64,000 nucleotides of DNA from an uncultured Bacteroides sp. (GCA_949292025.1 CASEYC010000076.1:1-64000); one strand, 5' to 3'. Numbered from the stretch's first letter, positions 1 to 9,263 are shown. A program made the numbers and translations. Notes: generated from the letters alone by a model not told the origin.

Positions 1-1
1 C

Positions 2-127
2 GAAATCCTGCGAATCCTAAGCTTTTCTCTACTGGATAAAACGCCTGTAAGAGAGATACTTACTGATTGCGATTACAAAAATGTCAAAGAACTAAATTAT
101 AAACAGTTGAAAATCAGCTGGGACTAA
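2..127 (+). pseudogene. C-terminal tail of a transposase (cut by window edge)
   Basis: An open frame runs from the window edge to a TAA at 125-127 and encodes about 41 residues ending in KQLKISWD. The pattern ILRILSFSLLDKTP followed by NVKEL resembles the C-terminal end of IS4/IS1634-type DDE transposases, but no catalytic residue lies in view, so the family is uncertain. It abuts a fragment that looks like the start of an RtcB gene on the other strand, which fits an insertion into that gene. Whether the element is complete upstream cannot be judged. Confidence 0.4.
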
Positions 128-235
128 GTGCCCAGCAGTGATAATTACTTTGATTCTTCCGACAGGCTTTCGCTGTATATGTCCTGCATTGTTGTCCGCA
201 TGGATTTTTACGTTATAGCCTTCTATGGTTTTCAT
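92..235 (-). pseudogene. Probable 5' fragment of an RtcB-type RNA ligase gene
   Basis: A minus-strand ATG at 235 opens a 47-codon frame beginning MKTIEGYNVKIHAD. This resembles the first residues of Bacteroidetes RtcB (3'-phosphate RNA ligase), which typically begin M-K-x-I-E-G-Y-x-V-K-I. After about 16 residues the similarity to RtcB stops. A +1 shift gives an alternative short tail ending SLSEESK. The frame runs into the transposase tail. I read it as a truncated rtcB remnant, divergent from the WYL regulator at 409. The match is short and from memory, so confidence is low. Confidence 0.3.
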
Positions 236-408
236 TTTGTTTTATGAAAGGGTTTAACATTAATTCTGCTGCAAAGTAAAGACTGTCAAATGTCAAAACA
301 AGACATAACCACAGATAATGAATGGAAAAACAGAAAAAACAAAGATGTGCCGCGATTTTTCACAAGCAGAAGTGTAACTTTGTAGCATAACATCAAATTC
401 ATCACAGT

Positions 409-1371
409 ATGGCAGCAAATCTCTTTGGGCGGTATGTCTGGCTGATAGATACCCTGCGCCGATACAAACGCCTTACGTTTCAGGAAATCAGCGAGCTTTG
501 GCAGGAAAGCGGACTGGGCTATGGTGAGGAATTGCCTTTGCGCACGTTCCACAATCACCAAAAGGCCATCAAAGACATCTTCGACGTGTACATTGACTGT
601 GACCGCAAGGACGGTTACCGGTATTACATAGACGAGCCGGAACGGTTGGAGGGTAATAATCTGCAAAGTTGGCTGATAAGTTCCTACGCTACATTAAACC
701 AAATTCAGGCGGATAACAAATTGGAAGACCGGATTATTTTTGAGGATATTCCATCTGGACAAACCTGGCTCACTCCTATCACTGAGGCCATGCGACGCAA
801 CCATGTTCTGCAAATCACGCATCAAGGTTTCGGCAAACCGGTGCCTAATTCCTTCGAAATAGAACCATACTGCCTGAAAGTCGTGAAGCGCCGTTGGTAC
901 GTGGTGGCACGCAGTCCGTACTATTCGGATCGGAACAAAGAGAAAGGCATCAAGCCTGCTGATGTCTACCGGGTATATGCCCTCGACCGCATTTCAGATA
1001 TTCAGGATACGGGCAAGACGTTTAAGATGAAAAAGAGTTTCGATGTCAACCAATATTTTGAAGGATGCTGTGGAGTAATCACGTCGGATGAACCCATACA
1101 GCGCATTGTGCTCTTGGCTTATGGTGGCTTTGCCGACTACCTGCGTACATTGCCCTTGCACGAATCACAGCGTGAGATAGAGGGTGATGACGAGTCCACG
1201 CTCTTTGAATATCACCTGAAGCCGACTTTCGACTTCTATCAGTTGGTTCTTGCCCAAGGCGACCAGGTGGAAGTATTAGAGCCGGAATCCGTGCGTAACG
1301 AAATGCGCAATTTCGCAAAAAACATGTTGGACTATTATACTTGGGAGGAGGATAAACCATGCAAGGAATAA
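409..1371 (+). CDS. WYL-domain transcriptional regulator
   Basis: 320 aa. The N-terminus (about 1-80) looks like a winged-helix DNA-binding domain (RLTFQEISELW, then LPLRTFHNHQKAI). The middle and C-terminus (about 130-310) are a WYL domain, with the signature region VVKRRWYVVARS near residue 165. WYL proteins are usually ligand-sensing repressors or activators and often control mobile-element, RNA-repair or defence genes. A TAACTTTG -7 element lies at 375-382, 26 nt before the ATG. The next gene starts inside the end of this one (13-nt overlap), so the two are co-expressed. A probable rtcB fragment is divergent upstream, which makes rtcB a plausible former target. Confidence 0.85.
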   Translation: MAANLFGRYVWLIDTLRRYKRLTFQEISELWQESGLGYGEELPLRTFHNHQKAIKDIFDVYIDCDRKDGYRYYIDEPERLEGNNLQSWLISSYATLNQIQADNKLEDRIIFEDIPSGQTWLTPITEAMRRNHVLQITHQGFGKPVPNSFEIEPYCLKVVKRRWYVVARSPYYSDRNKEKGIKPADVYRVYALDRISDIQDTGKTFKMKKSFDVNQYFEGCCGVITSDEPIQRIVLLAYGGFADYLRTLPLHESQREIEGDDESTLFEYHLKPTFDFYQLVLAQGDQVEVLEPESVRNEMRNFAKNMLDYYTWEEDKPCKE

Positions 1372-1910
1372 ATTTCGTAGCCATTGACTTTGAGACAGCC
1401 ACGGGCAAGCGTGCTTCCATCTGCGAGGCAGGCATCTGTGTGGTACGTGATGGAAAGATAGTGGAAACCCGTTCGTGGCTTGTCCGCCCGCAAGGAAACA
1501 GCTACAGTTATTGGAACATGCAGATACACGGCATCCGTCCGCAAGACACCATAAACTCTCCGGAATTTCCGGAAATATGGGCGGAAATCTGCGCATACCT
1601 TAAAGACATTCCCGTGCTTGTGGCTCACAATGCTGCTTTCGACATCGGTTGCATCCGTCATTCGCTGGAACTATACGGCATGGAGAAACCGGACATTGCC
1701 TATTATTGTTCCCTACGTGCTGCACGCAGGCTTTACAACTTCGGCTGCAACAGCCTGGATTATCTCTGTGACCAGTTCAAGATACCTTACGGACAGCATC
1801 ACCGGGCAGGGGATGATGCGGAGATGTGCGCACGGCTGTTTCTGAGGGAATTGGAGGATGCTGGATGGTGCAGATTAGAAGGAATGGAGTATTGTAATGG
1901 AAAACTATAG
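1359..1910 (+). CDS. DEDDh-family 3'-5' exonuclease (DnaQ-like)
   Basis: 183 aa, a stand-alone exonuclease domain. Motif Exo I is FVAIDFETA (residues 6-14), Exo II is VAHNAAFD (about 87-94) and Exo III is HRAGDDAE (about 148-155). The spacing and the His five residues before the last Asp define the DEDDh class of DNA polymerase III epsilon and RNase T. Such short proteins trim single-stranded DNA or RNA ends. The start overlaps the WYL regulator by 13 nt, implying translational coupling. The substrate is unknown. With an rtcB remnant next door, an RNA-repair or RNA-end-processing role is one possibility. Confidence 0.88.
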   Translation: MQGINFVAIDFETATGKRASICEAGICVVRDGKIVETRSWLVRPQGNSYSYWNMQIHGIRPQDTINSPEFPEIWAEICAYLKDIPVLVAHNAAFDIGCIRHSLELYGMEKPDIAYYCSLRAARRLYNFGCNSLDYLCDQFKIPYGQHHRAGDDAEMCARLFLRELEDAGWCRLEGMEYCNGKL

Positions 1911-1923
1911 TTTATCAACTAAT

Positions 1924-2639
1924 TAACGTGAGTTCGATATAAATCAAAACATAGCAAGTTGCCCGTCTTTGACGAAACATAAGTCAATGGCGGGCTTCTT
2001 TTCAAAGAAGCAGTATACAGCTATGGCAGAGATCGAGTTGGCAATGACGTTATTGAAGGAGCGGTGTCTGGAGTGTTCAATCTGGGCGATGTTCTTTAAC
2101 TCGTCATTGACCGTTTCAATCAAAGCGCGTTTTCTCAGCAGGATTTTGTCCGCTATGCTCATCAGGGAATTCTTCATGTTGTTCTTCACTTTGGTTATCA
2201 ACTATATGCCGTTAAGGAATAGGTTCTCGAACAAGGTTTGCCCGATATACCCCTTGTCCGCACAGAGTTTTCCTTTTATATTCTTCAGGAACTTGGGAAA
2301 GAGATGCGCCAGATGCTTGCAGACATATTCCTTGTAGTAATGCTTGAAACATCTGAAGCCTCCCGAGTGGAATAGGATTAGGATGACCATAATTTCCGTA
2401 TCACTTATCCGGGGTTCTGCTTGTTCCGATGCTTATGATTCTTGTCTTCAACCATATATTTTTCCTGTGTTTTGGCAAGTTCCTTGTAAAAATCATCTGC
2501 CATACAAAAAATCTCCGTAACTTTAGCCTCTGAGAACATAGTGGTAATCACTTAAATGTTATACTTGAGCACTATAAATTTAATGCTTTTATCGCTATGT
2601 TCCTATTTTTCAAACTGATTTTATATCGGACTCACGTTA
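1924..2639 (-). mobile_element. Decayed IS982-family insertion sequence
   Basis: Bounded by imperfect inverted repeats: TAACGTGAGTTCGATATAAA on the left and its counterpart ending in CTCACGTTA on the right (one mismatch in the first 18). At about 716 bp it is shorter than a usual IS982 element of about 1 kb, because the centre of the transposase gene is missing. No clear target duplication is visible. Confidence 0.85.
1944..2539 (-). pseudogene. IS982-family transposase, frameshifted and internally deleted
   Basis: Reading leftward from the ATG at 2539, the N-terminal part (MFSEAKVTEIF, about 45 codons) ends at a stop and continues after a frameshift near 2415 as DTEIMVILILFHSGGFR. After CKHLAHLFPKFLK the frame jumps directly to GKLCADKGYIGQTLFE, so roughly 100 residues holding catalytic acidic positions are missing. 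An in-frame stop near 2202 then separates it from the C-terminal RKRALIETVNDELKNIAQIE segment, typical of IS982. The gene cannot make an active transposase. Confidence 0.85.
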
Positions 2640-2818
2640 TATTAAATGATAAAGGCGCTATAACTGTGTTCAACCTACACTAAAGCGAAGGATTCATGGG
2701 AAGGTTTATATATAAGGCGAAATCATAGTAATAACTTTTCAGTAATCCGCTTGTTGGTAATAGCCTTATTCGCTAGCTTTACTGAAAAAAGAATTGACAG
2801 AAACGGGGGTAAACAAGT

Positions 2819-3061
2819 CTATATTTCTGATCCTGTCCTGAAACTTTGGTTAAGGCGGGAATTCTTATTAGTCAGCAGGAATTTGATGCCACAGGCAATG
2901 AGGTGAGCACCTAAAACTCCGCCCATGAACAATCCTGTCATTCTGAGCCAGCTGTCAGCAAAGCAAGACGCTCCGAAGCCAGCGGCAACAACCAAGATAA
3001 CAGACCAGCCCTCTGGATTGTTTTGGGTGTAGTCGGGTGAGTATTTCTTGAAGAATTTCAT
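2819..3061 (-). CDS. Small predicted membrane protein
   Basis: 80 aa, no recognised family. Residues 19-33 (WSVILVVAAGFGASC) and 41-62 (MTGLFMGGVLGAHLIACGI) are hydrophobic and suggest two membrane segments. The tail is polar. It lies 45 bp downstream of the orphan histidine kinase, on the same strand. Its start region is nearly identical over 22 bp (3053-3074) to the start region of that kinase (4418-4439), including the first codons, which suggests a duplication or recombination. Confidence 0.55.
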   Translation of the reverse strand: MKFFKKYSPDYTQNNPEGWSVILVVAAGFGASCFADSWLRMTGLFMGGVLGAHLIACGIKFLLTNKNSRLNQSFRTGSEI

Positions 3062-3106
3062 GGATGTTTCTTGTAATAGATTGGGTACTTGTGAAACGTG
3101 AGTAAG

Positions 3107-4426
3107 TTAATTTTGTTCACTTATTTGTTTAGGCAAATATATGACAAATTCCGTAAATTCGCCCTCTATGCTGTTGACTATTATTTTTCCTTCATGGGCT
3201 TCCACCACTTGCTGGACGAAATTCAGACCCAAGCCAAATCCGGAAGTTCCTTTCTTCCGTTTTTGCCGTCCGGCGGCAGCACGCTCGTATTTGTTGAAGA
3301 TGACCTTTTGATCTTTATCCGAGATTCCCACGCCGTTATCATGCACTTTCAGGATGGTATAGCGTTCATTGCTTGTCGAGCTGAGAGTGATTTCTACGCT
3401 TTCTTTGGAGTATTTGATGGCATTGTCTATTAGGTTGCTCAATATTTCTTCCAAAAACTCTTCATCGGCATAGATTACCTTAATTTGCACATCTTTGATG
3501 AAATGCACAGGCTTTTCAGCTTTTGCGGTAAACTTGTCGATAAGCTTACCTATGATAGGTTCTAATTCAAGTTCTTCTTTGTGCATTTCCAACTTTTGCT
3601 GCTCCAGTTTGGATATGGTCAATATTTTATTGGTCAGTGTCAGTAAATGGTCTGTTTCACTTTCGGCTATTTGAAAATACTTTTCTTTCTTATCCGGTTT
3701 GTCATCCAAACGTCCGGTATGCAATAGGTTCAGCACCATAAAGATTGTACTGAGCGGGGTCTTCATGTCATGTACCATGGCGTAGGAGAAATCTTCGCGG
3801 ATTTGCAAAATGGATCTAAGTGTTCTAATTAATTTGTGTTGATAGATAAAACAAATAACGATAAATAGCATTACAAGAATTGATGATAGGAAGACAATAG
3901 CCATCCTCTTTATAAGTGCATTATATGGATTAATAATTCCGATTTGAACCCCTTGTGATAAATCTTCCGTTATTGGCATCATTTCAGACTTGATAATCCA
4001 CCAATGTTTATCCGTCATATTACTTTGGCATATATATTCTGATGTCTTAATATCTTGAATATAGGATATAGTAGGACAATCAACATCTATTTCTTTAAAT
4101 AGAATAGAACTGATAGAGTCTATACGACTTAATGATATATCTAATCCGATTTTTGATAATCCTTCATTTAAGCTGATTATCTCAGGAGCAAATTCATTTA
4201 GGTTCGTATCGGCAGGTATGCTAATTCCTGAGATTTCAGTGCCTTTTGGAGCTTCCTTGAATCTTAGGGCGGCTTCTTTTCTTAGTGAAGTGATTAGTAT
4301 TGAATTGCATTCTTTCTGCATGACCCATTCGAAATTTTTATATGAAGTAAATAGCCAAATAGATTGCAGTGCTATAATTGCTACTAATCCAATAGATACT
4401 AATATATTGATGTTCTTGAATTTCAT
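3107..4426 (-). CDS. Orphan sensor histidine kinase (RprX-like)
   Basis: 439 aa. An N-terminal membrane segment (about 7-27) and a second one (about 175-197) flank a periplasmic sensor domain. The HisKA domain carries the motif YAMVHDMKTPLS with its phospho-acceptor His near 220, as in Bacteroides RprX-type kinases. The ATPase domain has an N-box (NLIDNAIKYSK), a G1 box (DNGVGI) and a G2 box (GFGLGLNFV). No response regulator is adjacent, unlike most RprX/RprY pairs. The start is 13 bp after the Fic stop codon, so it probably shares that transcript. The periplasmic half is AT-rich, unlike the rest of the window. Confidence 0.88.
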   Translation of the reverse strand: MKFKNINILVSIGLVAIIALQSIWLFTSYKNFEWVMQKECNSILITSLRKEAALRFKEAPKGTEISGISIPADTNLNEFAPEIISLNEGLSKIGLDISLSRIDSISSILFKEIDVDCPTISYIQDIKTSEYICQSNMTDKHWWIIKSEMMPITEDLSQGVQIGIINPYNALIKRMAIVFLSSILVMLFIVICFIYQHKLIRTLRSILQIREDFSYAMVHDMKTPLSTIFMVLNLLHTGRLDDKPDKKEKYFQIAESETDHLLTLTNKILTISKLEQQKLEMHKEELELEPIIGKLIDKFTAKAEKPVHFIKDVQIKVIYADEEFLEEILSNLIDNAIKYSKESVEITLSSTSNERYTILKVHDNGVGISDKDQKVIFNKYERAAAGRQKRKKGTSGFGLGLNFVQQVVEAHEGKIIVNSIEGEFTEFVIYLPKQISEQN

Positions 4427-4439
4427 AGATGTTTCTTGT

Positions 4440-5558
4440 TTATTCGTTCCTGACCTCCCAATGCCCGTTTCTCTTGCCGTTCACACGTCTCAGTATTCCT
4501 TTCTCCTGCAAGGCTATGGTAATGGACTTCACCTTGCGTTCAGACTTTCCTATTTGTGCGGCTATATCTTTTTGAGTGGCCGATGGATTCTCCTGCACGA
4601 TGCGGAGCACGGCGATTTCTTCCAAAGTGCATGATTTGCACTTTGAAGATAATTCATCAGGCATTTTTGCACGTTGGATTGCACTTTGAACTTTGTTGTC
4701 CTTTTCAGTCATGGTATTCCAATCTATGTGCAGTTCCCTGTTTCTCAACGTATGATGTTCCCCCAGCAGCAAGTTTTTCAAGAAATGTTCCAGGTAAACG
4801 GTAGTTTCCGTGATGCCTTTTTGCAGGTTGTTATAATTGGCGCGGACCAGTGCGTTGCGGAAAAACCACGAATTTTCGGCAAACACGTCGTTCAATACCT
4901 GAAAGCCGAGTGTCTGCAGGTATTTGATAAGGAAAACGGCTGTAGTGCGCGTATTACCCTCGCAGAAAGCATGTATCTGCCATAAGTTGGCGCAGAATCG
5001 GGCCAAATGGCGGATGGCATCATCCACATGCATGCCGGCATACGAAAAGTCGCGTTCCGTACGCAGGTCGTAGTCCAAGGCCTCACTGATGGTATCGTGA
5101 CTGGCATAAATCACGGTTTCTCCGTTCAGTACCCATTCGTTTTTCGTGATGTTGTAGTCTCGTATCTTTCCTGCTCCTTTGAACAGACCTTCAAAGAGTC
5201 GCCGGTGTATGGATGTAAGTTGGGCAGGAGAGAAGTTGAAACTTTTTTCCGCCAATATTTCGGCTATGCGTGCCGATACTTTGTCGGCCTCCTCCGTGCG
5301 GTCTTGTTCTGTGGAATTTCGCTGGTCAGCCGATTTATAATAAGTATCTATCAGTTGTTTGGCTTCCTGTATGGTGATTTCTCCTTCTATGTGTCGCTTG
5401 GCCGTGTTGAGCAAATAGTCTGAGGCTTGTAGTCCGTCTACCTGTTGCAGGCCAATGCCTACCTGCCAGGCCCCGGCCCGTTCCTGCATCCGGGGTTCCC
5501 CTTGGCGGATGTATTCCTCCAAGCCGCTTATCGTGTATTTGTTCTTTTCTTCGTCCAT
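4440..5558 (-). CDS. Fic family protein with C-terminal winged helix
   Basis: About 372 aa from the ATG at 5558 (MDEEKNKYTISG). An in-frame ATG at 5630 exists, but the residues it adds look non-coding. The Fic core carries HAFCEGNTRT, the HxFx(D/E)GN variant of the catalytic loop, preceded by AGKIRDYNITKNEWVL. Fic proteins usually transfer AMP to a target Thr or Tyr. The last 70 residues (AVLRIVQENPSATQKDIAAQ onward) form a winged helix. An N-terminal GEITIQEAKQLIDTYY segment resembles regions next to antitoxin helices, but I cannot identify an inhibitory motif with certainty. It sits upstream of the orphan kinase. The target is unknown. Confidence 0.85.
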   Translation of the reverse strand: MDEEKNKYTISGLEEYIRQGEPRMQERAGAWQVGIGLQQVDGLQASDYLLNTAKRHIEGEITIQEAKQLIDTYYKSADQRNSTEQDRTEEADKVSARIAEILAEKSFNFSPAQLTSIHRRLFEGLFKGAGKIRDYNITKNEWVLNGETVIYASHDTISEALDYDLRTERDFSYAGMHVDDAIRHLARFCANLWQIHAFCEGNTRTTAVFLIKYLQTLGFQVLNDVFAENSWFFRNALVRANYNNLQKGITETTVYLEHFLKNLLLGEHHTLRNRELHIDWNTMTEKDNKVQSAIQRAKMPDELSSKCKSCTLEEIAVLRIVQENPSATQKDIAAQIGKSERKVKSITIALQEKGILRRVNGKRNGHWEVRNE

Positions 5559-5663
5559 GATGTAGTTTTCGGCAAAGTTACTAATCAAGTCAATAATAAA
5601 GTGCGGATGAAGCGGAATATCCCGCCTCATCCGCGCTCATTCAGTAGGAATAACCACTGCTGG

Positions 5664-8600
5664 TTATTTCACATTATATCCCGTCACCACCAGCTTTGGC
5701 GCATTGCCGCGTGTATCCACGTCTTTCCAGTGCACGCGCACTTCCTTCTTCTCGCCGGGCAACAACGCGAAGTAGTTGTCCTCGTAGAAGATGGGGAGGA
5801 ATTGCAGGCCGTCTTCCGCACCCACGATGTTCAGGCGAACCATCAGGGCAGGGGTGGAGGAGGGGTTCTCCAACGTCACCACGGCTTGCCATTCGCCGTT
5901 GGCATCCTGTTCGTATTGCAGGTTGGATTGCAAGGCTACCTTCTCCAGTTGCTTCAGGTCTTGGTAGTTGTTCTCCTCCTTGCTGCGGTGGTAGAAGTTT
6001 TCCGAAACCGTGCGGCCGCCTTCCTTCAGCGTCAGCTTGATGAAGTGAACCTTCGTCAGGTTGTCGGGAAATTGCAGCTTGAGGCACTTCTCGGTCGTGT
6101 CTTCCTGGCTGTTCACCTTGGCTTCGCCTTCCCAAGCCACGCTGGCATCCATGTTCAATACTTGGACATGAGCCGTGAGGTCGGTATGGGCACCCGCATG
6201 GTAGTTCACCACTTCCACTTCATCCGTGGCAGGATTCCACTGGATGTGCAAGGGCTCGCACGCCTTCTTGATGCCGAAATAAGCGGCGGTAGGCTCGAAG
6301 TAATAGTCGTAGGTCTGCCATACCATCGACGGCCAGCACGGGTGGCTCATCCACATCAGCAGGCCCATGCGGTTCTTGCTGCGCGACTCGAAGAGGCTGC
6401 GGTGGCCGTCATAGTTCACCCACTGCGCCAATTCGGTAAACTCTTTGGCGCTCTGTGGCTGGCCATAGCCCTGGGCGATGATTTCGTTGAACGAAGTGGC
6501 ACCCTGCGCACCTTCCAGCGTATAGTCGTGCATGCCCCATTCATCGGATTGCGGCCAGATGCCTTCGGGCGAATACGTGCGCAGGAAGCTCTCGTAGGTC
6601 ATCACGTTGGGCATGCCGCGCTCGCTGTGGAACTTGTCGTTGCCCGTTTCCAAGGTGAAGTAGGTCTTGGCAGGAAGCATCCGGTAAGGACCGTGTCCGC
6701 TCACCACGTCGTCGGCAGAGCTGGAGATATAGTGCAGGCCCGGATGTTCTTCCTTCACAATCTGGCGCAGGGCCTTGTCAATGTTTGCAGGAGGATAGCC
6801 CTCGTTGCGTCCGCAATAGATGCCGATGGAAGCATGGCTGCGGATGCGGTTCACATAATCCTTGGCATTGGCGATGAACATGTCGGAGTAATACGGGTCG
6901 GGACCATCGGCGGGATTGGCCAGCCAGAAGTCCTGCCAAACCATGATGCCATGTTTGTCGCACGCCTCATACAGTTCCTCGTCGCCAATCATGCCCACCC
7001 AGTTGCGCATCATGGTGAAGTTCATGTCCTTGTGATAGGCCACGGCGGTCTCATATTCGCGTCCGCGGTAGTTGAGGTTCACCTCGCTGAATCCCCAGTT
7101 GCCGCCCATGCCGATGAAGCGGCGTCCGTTGATGTAGAGGTTCAGGATGTGGTTGTCCTCGTTGAAGTCCATTTGGCGGATGCCCACCTTGAAGTCTTTC
7201 GTGTCCGAGATTTTCCCGTCTATCTTGAAGATGAAGTTGGCGTCATACAGGTAGGGCTCTCCATAACCATTGGGCCACCATAGGCGCGGGTTCTTCATCT
7301 GAAGTTGCGGGAATTGCCGGACGTCGAAGCGCACGGTCTTCACTTCGTTGGCTGCCAGCTTCACGGGTTGTTCGAAGGTGATGTCGCCCACCTGTCCGGA
7401 CAATACGCCTTCCACTTCCTTGTCGGCGTGGTTCTTGACGATGATTTCCGGAGTTAAGGTGGCCTGCGTGGTGTCAGGCAAAGCCAAAGCCGTCTGCACG
7501 AAGGGGTCTTGCAGGGTGACATGCCCGGTGCTGGTCAGCCTGACATCATTCCATATACCTATGTTACGTCCGCGCACCGTGGGAATCCAGTCCCAGCCGA
7601 TGGTGGCATGGAAGGTGGGATTATCCGCACCCAGGATGCCTCCGTTGAAGTCCGTGCTCTGTTTGTTCTTTTCCTTGACGGCGCCGATGTGTTCGTTCTT
7701 GATGATTTCCACCGCCAATACATTCGTGCCTTCCTTCAGCAAGTCGGTCACGTCGAACTGCCCGCGGATGAAGGCGCCCTCCAGCCGTCCGGCTTTTTGT
7801 CCGTTCAGGTAGACATTGGCCTTCCAGTTGATGCCGTCGAAGTTCAGCGTCACGCAATCGCCCTTGAAGCCTTGCGGCACTTCAAACTCATTGCGATACC
7901 AGAAGTTGGAGTTGAAGAAAGATTCGGACGATACCAGCTGGTTGTCCGCATAGTTGAGGTCGGGCAGGGCACCTGCGTTCATGTAGCTGCCCAAGACAGT
8001 GCCGGGCACTGTGGCCACCACCCATTGTCCGGGTTTGTAGTCAGTCGTGGAGATGACTTCCCCGCTCTCTTTCACTTCGGATGCCCGTTGCACTTGCCAG
8101 TTTCCGCCGGCCAGATTCATTTCCCCGTCGGCTATGGCGGGCATGGGCGCGGGCTGAGGCACCAGGCCTCCTTGTCCCATCACTTCCACTTCGCTCAGCA
8201 TATAGGGTTGTCCGTTGGCCGATTCTTCCATGAGGATGCGCACATAGCGGGCCTTGCCTTTCACGTCCAGCACATCGGTCTGCTTTTCCCCTCCCGGAAG
8301 TTCGCAAAGGTCTTGCCAATCCTTGGCGTTGTCAGAGGTTTGTATTTTGCCCTTCACCGCCTTGTTTATCCAGTGCAGGTTGATTTTGTCGAACGTGGAG
8401 CGTGAGCCTAAATCCACGCAGAGCCATTCCGTGCCGCCGGTGGCGCTCATCCATGCGCTGGTGAAGAATTGCGAAGGCTTCAAATCCACGTCCCCTTCCT
8501 GGTTGGCGAAGGCAATTTCATGGAAAGTCCACGCGTAGGCGCCTTTCATCTTCAGATTGATGCGGTAGTAGGCGTAGGAGGCTTCCTTCGGGAAGTTGAA

Positions 8601-9263
8601 CGTCTCGTTCAGTCGGCGCACGGGCATGGAGATGTCGCCCGTCTGCTTGTTGGGGTCATTCACAGTGATGCGGCCCGATGAGGATTTTCCGGGCAATCCG
8701 CTGCCCTTGTGGCTGTCCAGCACGGTCCATTCCTGTCCGTCGTTCGAGCCTTCCCACGTCATTTCATAGCCGCCCTTGGCCGCCTTGTCATCAAAGGCCA
8801 ATGTGCCGGTGATGGTGGTCTTCCCGATGGTTTTCGTGTAGTTCTTCAGGGAGAACTGGAAATACGTGTCCTCTCCCTGCACGGTGTTTCGTGAATACGG
8901 TCCCCCGTCTATCATCCATTCCCGTTCCCGTTTGGGAGCTTCGCCCGCGGGGGTGGAAAGCACCAGGTAGCGCGGTTGTTCTTCCGTCACGATGCCGTCC
9001 GTCGCCAGTTGGGCGGTCAGGTTGTAGTCATAAGCAGACGATTGCGTGGTGGCACGCATCCGGGCGAGGTTGCGGTACTCGTTGGCGTCCGGAAGCAATT
9101 CCGGCGAGAAGTCCTCTTTGGGATTTCCCGGATAGACGCCTATCCCGCGGGTGTAATAATCCGAGCGGACGAATGATTCCGGCGAGCTGCCCGTGCCGGA
9201 GCATCCTGTCAGGGACAGCAAGGCCCCTATTCCGCACCACAAGGAGAAGGTGTTCTTTTTCAT
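5664..9263 (-). CDS. GH2-family exo-beta-glycosidase lipoprotein (exo-glucosaminidase/mannosidase-like)
   Basis: 1199 aa. A type II signal peptide ends in a lipobox LSLTGC, so the protein is a surface or periplasmic lipoprotein. After an N-terminal discoidin-like region, a second F5/8-type carbohydrate-binding domain spans about 260-365. The GH2 jelly-roll domain spans about 380-575, with immunoglobulin-like domains on either side of a TIM barrel (about 690-1000). The acid/base candidate is the Glu of GRNEGYPP near residue 817. A nucleophile candidate is the Glu of TYESF near 889. The layout matches GH2 exo-beta-D-glucosaminidase or mannosidase relatives, and the substrate is not certain. No SusC/SusD pair is nearby, so it is not in a classical polysaccharide utilisation locus. 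Confidence 0.85.
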   Translation of the reverse strand: MKKNTFSLWCGIGALLSLTGCSGTGSSPESFVRSDYYTRGIGVYPGNPKEDFSPELLPDANEYRNLARMRATTQSSAYDYNLTAQLATDGIVTEEQPRYLVLSTPAGEAPKREREWMIDGGPYSRNTVQGEDTYFQFSLKNYTKTIGKTTITGTLAFDDKAAKGGYEMTWEGSNDGQEWTVLDSHKGSGLPGKSSSGRITVNDPNKQTGDISMPVRRLNETFNFPKEASYAYYRINLKMKGAYAWTFHEIAFANQEGDVDLKPSQFFTSAWMSATGGTEWLCVDLGSRSTFDKINLHWINKAVKGKIQTSDNAKDWQDLCELPGGEKQTDVLDVKGKARYVRILMEESANGQPYMLSEVEVMGQGGLVPQPAPMPAIADGEMNLAGGNWQVQRASEVKESGEVISTTDYKPGQWVVATVPGTVLGSYMNAGALPDLNYADNQLVSSESFFNSNFWYRNEFEVPQGFKGDCVTLNFDGINWKANVYLNGQKAGRLEGAFIRGQFDVTDLLKEGTNVLAVEIIKNEHIGAVKEKNKQSTDFNGGILGADNPTFHATIGWDWIPTVRGRNIGIWNDVRLTSTGHVTLQDPFVQTALALPDTTQATLTPEIIVKNHADKEVEGVLSGQVGDITFEQPVKLAANEVKTVRFDVRQFPQLQMKNPRLWWPNGYGEPYLYDANFIFKIDGKISDTKDFKVGIRQMDFNEDNHILNLYINGRRFIGMGGNWGFSEVNLNYRGREYETAVAYHKDMNFTMMRNWVGMIGDEELYEACDKHGIMVWQDFWLANPADGPDPYYSDMFIANAKDYVNRIRSHASIGIYCGRNEGYPPANIDKALRQIVKEEHPGLHYISSSADDVVSGHGPYRMLPAKTYFTLETGNDKFHSERGMPNVMTYESFLRTYSPEGIWPQSDEWGMHDYTLEGAQGATSFNEIIAQGYGQPQSAKEFTELAQWVNYDGHRSLFESRSKNRMGLLMWMSHPCWPSMVWQTYDYYFEPTAAYFGIKKACEPLHIQWNPATDEVEVVNYHAGAHTDLTAHVQVLNMDASVAWEGEAKVNSQEDTTEKCLKLQFPDNLTKVHFIKLTLKEGGRTVSENFYHRSKEENNYQDLKQLEKVALQSNLQYEQDANGEWQAVVTLENPSSTPALMVRLNIVGAEDGLQFLPIFYEDNYFALLPGEKKEVRVHWKDVDTRGNAPKLVVTGYNVK

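Noticed and set aside
2745..2795. Inverted pair CTTTTCAGTAA / TTACTGAAAAAAG
   Set aside because: Short arms about 40 bp apart with no gene or element attached. Could be a relic but nothing supports a function.
5445..7283. 612-codon plus-strand frame over the GH2 gene
   Set aside because: Antisense shadow of a GC-rich coding region. It has biased His/Val/Gln composition and no domain, and the GH2 protein on the other strand is unambiguous.
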